From Nitrososphaerota archaeon (lineage in GTDB: Archaea > Thermoproteota > Nitrososphaeria > Nitrososphaerales > Gagatemarchaeaceae), in contig JAFMAD010000001.1 in the NCBI GenBank assembly GCA_029785195.1, positions 124,001-188,000 on the forward strand: a stretch of 64,000 nt of DNA. Reading direction: 5' to 3'. Shown one piece after another: positions 59,878 through 64,000 of the stretch. Below the pieces are notes generated by a model that was not told where the DNA came from, ran no database searches, and was given only the letters and a program-made list of their open reading frames with translations. Both the position numbers and the translations under genes were made by a program. Each line of letters starts with the position of its first letter. Positions within the stretch are counted from its first letter, which is position 1.

Positions 59878-60213
59878 GCTCAGGTTCCTTCCTGCCATGG
59901 GCCCGCTTGGCCTCTCCAAACGCGCTCCTCGAGGCGATCCCGGCGAAGGACCCCGGCTCTACCCTCGCATACTCTCTGCTCTCCATCTCGCCGGTAAAGC
60001 ACTTCCCGGCAGAGGTGGCAAGCCTGACGACCCTGGCGAGTTCCGGTACAGCGACGACGCCGCACGACCCGAGTATATGCCCGAGCGGCACCTGTTGCAG
60101 TAGTAATCGCCATCGTCAATTGGGTTTGCAACAGCTACCACCGCATCGACAGCGTGATCAACAGCGGTCATCACAAAAATTCGCTCGGTCCCATGGGTCA
60201 GTCGGGGGCAGCT
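59878..60213 (-). other. Degenerate coding-like region with three overlapping partial frames
   Basis: On the minus strand three frames each look plausible for part of the stretch: MMTAVDHAVDAVVAVANPID with YYCNRC (from 60174), CHLCREVLYRRDGEQRVC, and CGVVAVPELARVVRLATSAG. No single frame covers them, suggesting a small zinc-ribbon-type gene broken by frameshifts. Nothing else is recognised here. Confidence 0.35.
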
Positions 60214-60636
60214 TTAGGACGACCGCAGTCTCCTTGCGAGGTCTTCCACCCTTCTCTCGATCTCGTCTCTGATCCTCTTTACTTCGGGGAGCTGTTTCCC
60301 CTTGGGATCCTCCAGGTTCCAGTCGACTAGCTTCTTCTGCATCTTCGCGAGCATCGGCCTCGGGCAGACCTCCTCGACGGAGCACCCCATGGTGACGACG
60401 ATATCTGCCTGCTCGATCATCTCCGTTGTGAGCAACTTCGGCTTCTTGAATGACAAGTCGAACCCCTTTTCTCCCATCGCCTTGACCACCGCAGGGTTGA
60501 CCGAAGCCGCGGGGACGGTCCCGGCGCTCTCGGCCTTAAGCCCCTTCCCTCGCGCGAACGCCTCGGCCATCTGGCTTCGCCCGGCGTTCTCGACGCAGAC
60601 GAACAGCAGTCGGGGCTGCTTTGAATCCCTGCTCAT
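60214..60636 (-). CDS. arsC: Arsenate reductase (low-molecular-weight phosphatase fold)
   Basis: Reduces arsenate to arsenite. The P-loop CVENAGRSQ begins at Cys14, followed by ESAGTVPA and [15 protein letters not shown] with the two further cysteines that shuttle electrons to thioredoxin. 140 residues is normal. ATG 60636 overlaps the acr3 stop as ATGA, so the two are one operon. Confidence 0.92.
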   Translation of the reverse strand: MSRDSKQPRLLFVCVENAGRSQMAEAFARGKGLKAESAGTVPAASVNPAVVKAMGEKGFDLSFKKPKLLTTEMIEQADIVVTMGCSVEEVCPRPMLAKMQKKLVDWNLEDPKGKQLPEVKRIRDEIERRVEDLARRLRSS

Positions 60637-61796
60637 CTCGAGTCCGCCTCCGATCGTGCCTCCAGCCCGGCGTCTCCTCGGCCGGCGAGTCTGCCCGCCC
60701 CGAGGGGAGACAGCTTGTCGCGTGTGACCGGAGCGTTGGCGAAGTACCTCTTCTGGAGCCAGAATGCGACGTTCACTAGGCTTATCATCACCGGCACCTC
60801 GATCAACGGCCCGATTACTGTCGCGAAGGCCTCCGCCGAAGCGAGACCAAAGACCGAAACCGCGACCGCGATGGCGAGTTCGAAGTTGTTGCTGGCAGCC
60901 GTGAATGCGAGCGTTGTGGTCCTTGGGTAGTCCAGCTTCGAGTAGGCACCTAGGGCAAACGAGGCGAAGAACATGATGACGAAGTAGATGAGCAACGGGA
61001 CGGCCACCAGGAGGACGTCGTACGGGATGGTCACAATCACCGCGCCTTTGAGGGAGAACATGACGACGATGGTGAAGAGCAAGGCCACGAGGGACGTAGG
61101 GGCAAGCTTGGGGACCAGCGTCTTCTCATACCACTCCCTCCCCTTCCACTTCAGGAAGTAGAACCTGGTGGCCATGCCTCCAAAGAACGGGATGCCCAGG
61201 TAGATCGCGACGGACTGGGCGGCGGCGAGAAGCGAGATGTCCACGACCGTCCCCTCCCCCTCGATCCACACGCTGGCGAGCGTGATGTAGAAGTAGGCCA
61301 AGACGCTGTAGAACACTATCTGGAAGACTGAGTTGAGCGCGACGAGGATTGCGGCCCATTCGCTGTCTCCCTGGGCGAGCCCGTTCCAGACTATCACCAT
61401 GGCGATGCACCTTGCGATACCGATGAGGATCAGTCCGTTCCTCAAGCCCGGATAGCCCGCGAGAAACACCCACGCCAGCGCGAACATCAGTAGCGGCCCC
61501 ACCAGCCAGTTCAGGACCAGGGAGGCGGAAAGCATCTTCTTGGACCCCCTTTCGCCCACTATCCTCCCGAGATCCTCATACCTGACTCGGGCCAGAGGGG
61601 GATACATCATCCAGATGAGCCCTATGGCTATCGGGATCGACGTCGTCCCAACGCTGAGCGAGTTCAGCGCGTCTGAAAGGCCGGGAAAAGCATAACCCGC
61701 CCCCACACCTGCGGCCATGGCCAGGAATATCCAAAGGGTCAGGAACCTGTTGAGAAACGACAGACGACCTCTTGGGCTCTCGCTCGACACCGGCAT
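60633..61796 (-). CDS. acr3: Arsenite efflux transporter Acr3
   Basis: Ten-helix membrane transporter that exports arsenite. The conserved segments are [12 protein letters not shown] in helix 1, [19 protein letters not shown] with the essential cysteine, and [22 protein letters not shown] with the family's TAASNN motif. The 387 residues include a Lys/Arg/Gly-rich C-terminal tail. It follows arsR by three bases and overlaps arsC. Confidence 0.94.
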   Translation of the reverse strand: MPVSSESPRGRLSFLNRFLTLWIFLAMAAGVGAGYAFPGLSDALNSLSVGTTSIPIAIGLIWMMYPPLARVRYEDLGRIVGERGSKKMLSASLVLNWLVGPLLMFALAWVFLAGYPGLRNGLILIGIARCIAMVIVWNGLAQGDSEWAAILVALNSVFQIVFYSVLAYFYITLASVWIEGEGTVVDISLLAAAQSVAIYLGIPFFGGMATRFYFLKWKGREWYEKTLVPKLAPTSLVALLFTIVVMFSLKGAVIVTIPYDVLLVAVPLLIYFVIMFFASFALGAYSKLDYPRTTTLAFTAASNNFELAIAVAVSVFGLASAEAFATVIGPLIEVPVMISLVNVAFWLQKRYFANAPVTRDKLSPLGAGRLAGRGDAGLEARSEADSR

Positions 61797-61799
61797 CCA

Positions 61800-62186
61800 C
61801 TACGAAGCGAAACTTCTGAGCAGGTCCAGCAGCGGAGACTCCTTTACCTCGTAGAAGACCCATCTTCCGTTCTTGCTCCTCGTGAGCAGGTCTGCCTGCT
61901 CGAGGACGCCGAGGTGGTGCGATATGGTCGGCTGGGGCATCCCGAGCGCAGCCTCCAATTCGCAGACGCACATAGCCCTCTTCGACAGGAGCAGCAAGAT
62001 CTTCATCCTGTTCGACTCGCCGACAGCACCGAACAGCCTCTCCGCCTGACGGAGCTTTGCCGCGGACTCGGGGGTCGTCAGTTTCTCGGCCTCGGCCTTC
62101 GCCTCCCTGATGTCAGACGGCTGGCATAACTTGAGCTGGATCAGCCGTTGGACGGATGCGTCCTGCTCCTTCATCTCGCCTGTCAC
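61800..62186 (-). CDS. arsR: ArsR-family metalloregulator
   Basis: Winged-helix repressor. The metal motif MCVCELEAAL gives CVC in the DNA-binding region, followed by PQPTISHHLGVLEQADLLTRSKNGRWVFYEV (helix-turn-helix and wing, positions about 84-115). It should release DNA on binding arsenite. GTG 62186 is 24 nt from the TATA sequence TTATAGAT, predicting a leaderless message; ATG 62174 is also possible. It is the first gene of arsR-acr3-arsC. Confidence 0.92.
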   Translation of the reverse strand: MTGEMKEQDASVQRLIQLKLCQPSDIREAKAEAEKLTTPESAAKLRQAERLFGAVGESNRMKILLLLSKRAMCVCELEAALGMPQPTISHHLGVLEQADLLTRSKNGRWVFYEVKESPLLDLLRSFAS

Positions 62187-62189
62187 ACG

Positions 62190-62212
62190 TATCCATCTAT
62201 ATCAATCTATAA
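62190..62212 (-). promoter_or_regulatory. ars operon promoter with ATCTATA direct repeats
   Basis: Two ATCTATA units (plus strand 62195-62201 and 62205-62211) spaced ten bases apart overlap the TATA element of arsR. This AT-rich stretch stands out in GC-rich DNA and is the likely ArsR operator. Confidence 0.5.
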
Positions 62213-62276
62213 TAACTAACTCTCAGGGCTGGGAATCGCCTTCGCGCAATAAATAGCCCGTTCAGGTCCAAGTCAG

Positions 62277-62468
62277 GTGAGTGCTGGGATGAGGCGCTTC
62301 TTCTGCGACAAGGCGGCTTCCGCTGCATGCCAGGAGCGCGACCGTGCCGGCTGCAAGGGACACGGGACTCGCCATGGCAACCACCGCCACTTTGCCAGGT
62401 CAGCTTTCGTCTTTCAGGTCCTCCGGAGGGCATGGCCCAACCCTGCGACCAGGGTGCCATCGACTTGA
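62277..62468 (+). CDS. Small Cys/His-rich protein, 63 aa
   Basis: GTG 62277 sits exactly at the transcription start predicted from AATAAATAG centred near 62251, so a real leaderless gene is likely. The N-terminal half reads MSAGMRRFFCDKAASAACQE and then has Cys and His residues spaced as C-x-GHG-x2-HG-x-H-x-H, suited to binding a metal. It is divergent from arsR. No family is recognised. Confidence 0.42.
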   Translation: MSAGMRRFFCDKAASAACQERDRAGCKGHGTRHGNHRHFARSAFVFQVLRRAWPNPATRVPST

Positions 62469-62480
62469 GAGGAGAGTGAC

Positions 62481-62789
62481 ATGGTTACAACACCCAGCGG
62501 GCTCGTCCCCGACTGGATATGGCAGTCCTACGGACACCGCTGCCCGTTCATGTCCATGGGGTACAGGATGGGTCGCTCTCGCTTCTCTGAATTGGATGCC
62601 GGAGTTCGCGCTCCTCCTGGCCTGCCTTGTCACCGCGCTCTTCCTTCTCTTCACCGCGCTCTTGGCCGCCCCAGTAGAGGGACGCAAGTGGCAAGGTTCA
62701 TGGTGCGGACGCGTTCCGAGCAGGTCGATGTAGGGTCCGGGCTGCTGATGTGTGGATTAGCGGTCCAGCTGGTCGCCAAGCAGAAATGA
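62481..62789 (+). CDS. FmdE-like N-terminal fragment with an aberrant tail
   Basis: ATG 62481 has a GGAGAG ribosome site. The first 35 residues contain GLVPDWIWQSYGHRCPFMSMGYRMG, where GHRCP and GYRMG match the start of FmdE-like proteins. After this, the expected domain is absent: the frame becomes non-family sequence, while a neighbouring frame encodes a hydrophobic helix (FALLLACLVTALFLLFTALL) from about 62600. A frameshift or truncation is likely, so this is probably a broken gene. Confidence 0.4.
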   Translation: MVTTPSGLVPDWIWQSYGHRCPFMSMGYRMGRSRFSELDAGVRAPPGLPCHRALPSLHRALGRPSRGTQVARFMVRTRSEQVDVGSGLLMCGLAVQLVAKQK

Positions 62790-62809
62790 CTCTGACCACA
62801 TGAAATTGG

Positions 62810-63079
62810 TCAGCAGCAGGGGTTGCCTGCTCGAGAAGTCTCCAAACTGATGCGGGTTCGCAGGCCCTCATCAAGCTCCCCGGGCTGCGGGAACTGGTTC
62901 GTCTTTGCCTTCGAATATATCACGTTGCCGTCCCGAACGACATCGAACTGTCCATTGGCGCCAGGCTTGAGCTTGATGACGAAATCGTCGTCGTGGGCGT
63001 GCCCTTCCATGATGGCGCTGGCCAGCTCCAAAGCTCTGGGAAGATAGCAGCTTACGCAGAACTCGAATTGGTACTCCAT
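62810..63079 (-). CDS. SelW/Rdx-family thioredoxin-like protein
   Basis: An 89-residue redox protein. The strand and Cys motif EYQFEFCVSCYLPRALELA matches the Cys-x2-Cys of the selenoprotein W-like family, with cysteine in place of selenocysteine; GQFDVVRDGNVIYSKAKTNQFPQPGEL is the matching second half. ATG 63079 is 26 nt from the TATA sequence CAATAAATAC centred at 63105. The C-terminal GNPCC adds two cysteines. Probably involved in thiol redox or metal stress. Confidence 0.82.
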   Translation of the reverse strand: MEYQFEFCVSCYLPRALELASAIMEGHAHDDDFVIKLKPGANGQFDVVRDGNVIYSKAKTNQFPQPGELDEGLRTRISLETSRAGNPCC

Positions 63080-63312
63080 GGGGTGACAATATTGCGGGGC
63101 GTATTTATTGACTCCTGACGATGACGGGGACATAAACACCCGAACCTGGAATGAATGCTCCTGCAGTCGGAGGAGTCCCCTACTGCCCTTCTTTCTTGGA
63201 GGTCCAGCAGCCGTGGATTCGAGCGCCGTGGCCTGGTCGATCCATAGGAACAAGTTCGCCCTTTGCGTCTGCGCCTAAGCGCCGCTCTGCCGCAGGAGGA
63301 CGGCCCTGACCT

Positions 63313-63633
63313 TCAGGACGGCTCCCCCTTGATCGCCCGCCTGAGCATCTCTCTTGAAGGGGAGCCGGACAATCTTCCCCCTGCTCTGTAGAGCCTGCAT
63401 ACCAGGCCGAAGTCGCTGGGCTGCCTCGCTGCTACGTCGACGTCGACGCCGTCGACCCTGACCGTGGGCGACCCTGGGAACCTCAGCCTCTGGGCGTCCT
63501 TCTCCGAATCTACTTTGACGAGTTCGATTCGAACATCCAGGCCTTCTTGCTCCACAACCTCCTGGATGTCCTCCAGGGTCGTCTTGTAGCTCGGGCAACC
63601 CTCAAAATACATGAGCTCCACCTTCCTAGCCAT
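63313..63633 (-). CDS. Thioredoxin-fold protein (DF family), 106 aa
   Basis: Small thioredoxin-like protein. The motif region YFEGCPSYKTTLEDIQ contains one cysteine in the usual CxxC position followed by Pro-Ser-Tyr, so it is a monothiol type; FPGSPTVRVDGVDVD provides the cis-Pro strand and DFGLVCRLYRAGGRLSGSPS the ending. Relatives are often near mercury or arsenic genes. It starts one base after the padR stop. Confidence 0.78.
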   Translation of the reverse strand: MARKVELMYFEGCPSYKTTLEDIQEVVEQEGLDVRIELVKVDSEKDAQRLRFPGSPTVRVDGVDVDVAARQPSDFGLVCRLYRAGGRLSGSPSREMLRRAIKGEPS

Positions 63634-63634
63634 G

Positions 63635-63994
63635 TCACCGCCAGATCTCCCTGAGCTGCGTGACCCCCTCCACCCACTGGTCCCTGAACCTGCTGTAGTC
63701 CTTCAGCGCCTCCTTCCCCTTCCCGGTGATCCTATACGGCCTCCTCGCCTTCTCTCCCTTCGCCTCGCTCGCCGTCTGCTCGATGTACCCCTTCTCTTCG
63801 AGCCAGGTGAGGGTCGGATAGATCGCGGAAGGTCCCGGCCTCCACATCCCCCTCGTGCGCTGGAATATCTCCTCCATCATCTCGAAGCCGTGCATCGGTC
63901 TTTCGGAGAGGAGGCGGAGGATGTAGGGCTTGAGCATCCCCTGGGGGACCACGCTCACCCTGAAGGGGCCGCACCTGCACCATCCTCCAGGCAC
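63635..63994 (-). CDS. PadR-family transcription regulator (start near window edge)
   Basis: Winged-helix regulator. The core LKPYILRLLSERPMHGFEMM, then RPGPSAIYPTLTWLEEKGYI and the basic KARRPYRITGKGKEAL wing identify PadR. The N-terminus begins only six bases from the window end, so the true start may lie beyond it; the frame shows an unusual CRCGPF segment before the core. It is coupled to the thioredoxin-like gene and may control it. Confidence 0.88.
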   Translation of the reverse strand: MPGGWCRCGPFRVSVVPQGMLKPYILRLLSERPMHGFEMMEEIFQRTRGMWRPGPSAIYPTLTWLEEKGYIEQTASEAKGEKARRPYRITGKGKEALKDYSRFRDQWVEGVTQLREIWR

Positions 63995-64000
63995 TGCCTT

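Noticed and set aside
1-64000. tRNA, rRNA, CRISPR array or intact insertion sequence
   Set aside because: No T-arm consensus with matching acceptor stem, no evenly spaced repeats and no transposase or terminal inverted repeats were found by reading both strands. A tRNAscan and covariance search would settle this.

Overview
The window reads as chromosomal DNA from a high-G+C archaeon, most likely Thermoproteota (TACK) and possibly a Nitrososphaeria-related soil lineage; the class is inference. Archaeal hallmarks include ATP-dependent DNA ligase, RNA polymerase subunit K, ribosomal protein S25e, Alba, HerA-NurA, archaeal-type phosphoglycerate mutase, bifunctional phosphoglucose/phosphomannose isomerase, the coenzyme F420 genes cofC-D-E, an archaeal type IV pilus operon, and AT-rich TATA boxes in an otherwise G+C-rich sequence. 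In many genes the TATA centre lies about 26 nt before the start codon, which predicts leaderless mRNAs. Start codons are mostly GTG and TTG, with good evidence for CTG in at least one gene. No tRNA, rRNA, CRISPR array or intact insertion sequence was recognised.

Layout. 0.1-9.4 kb: sugar epimerase, stomatin/NfeD membrane pair, uracil phosphoribosyltransferase, DNA ligase, S25e, cyclophilin-like protein, RpoK, a 2-hydroxyacid dehydrogenase and Alba. 9.6-20.7 kb: GIY-YIG protein, lysA with a striking hairpin over its start, thymidine kinase and uridine phosphorylase (pyrimidine salvage with upp), then a sugar-phosphate block (apgM, GalT-like, PGI/PMI, two nucleotidyltransferases), an unassigned TIM-barrel-like protein, CtaB-like heme farnesyltransferase and an AbrB-type protein. 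20.7-27 kb: a frameshifted small heat-shock gene behind a perfect 22-bp palindrome, a metallopeptidase-like gene, and an anion-type ABC transporter (duplicated permease, ATPase, AAA-associated protein) interrupted by a Thr-rich surface protein and a four-helix membrane protein on the other strand. 27-33.6 kb: amidohydrolase plus cofC-D-E, divergent from mrp, then small enzymes. 33.7-43.5 kb: pilus operon (ATPase, platform protein, four pilin-like proteins, the last carrying a long Gly-rich adhesin-like region), HerA-NurA and two small winged-helix proteins. 43.7-45 kb: queC-queT for 7-deazaguanine metabolism.

45-55 kb holds the most striking block: eight overlapping genes hemA-C-D-B-Q-L-E-H, running from glutamyl-tRNA to heme through coproporphyrin (HemQ/ChdC type), facing a radical SAM/SPASM gene and a CopD/HemJ-like membrane gene. 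The only missing step is coproporphyrinogen oxidation, for which the adjacent membrane protein is a candidate. CtaB at 19-20 kb would convert the heme b to heme O for a terminal oxidase. From 55 kb: a BNR-repeat exported protein, a winged-helix protein, an Lrp regulator divergent from glutamine synthetase, then an accessory end with a recombinase-like remnant, an arsR-acr3-arsC arsenic operon, small Cys-rich or broken genes, a SelW-like redox protein and a padR-thioredoxin pair cut near the window edge.
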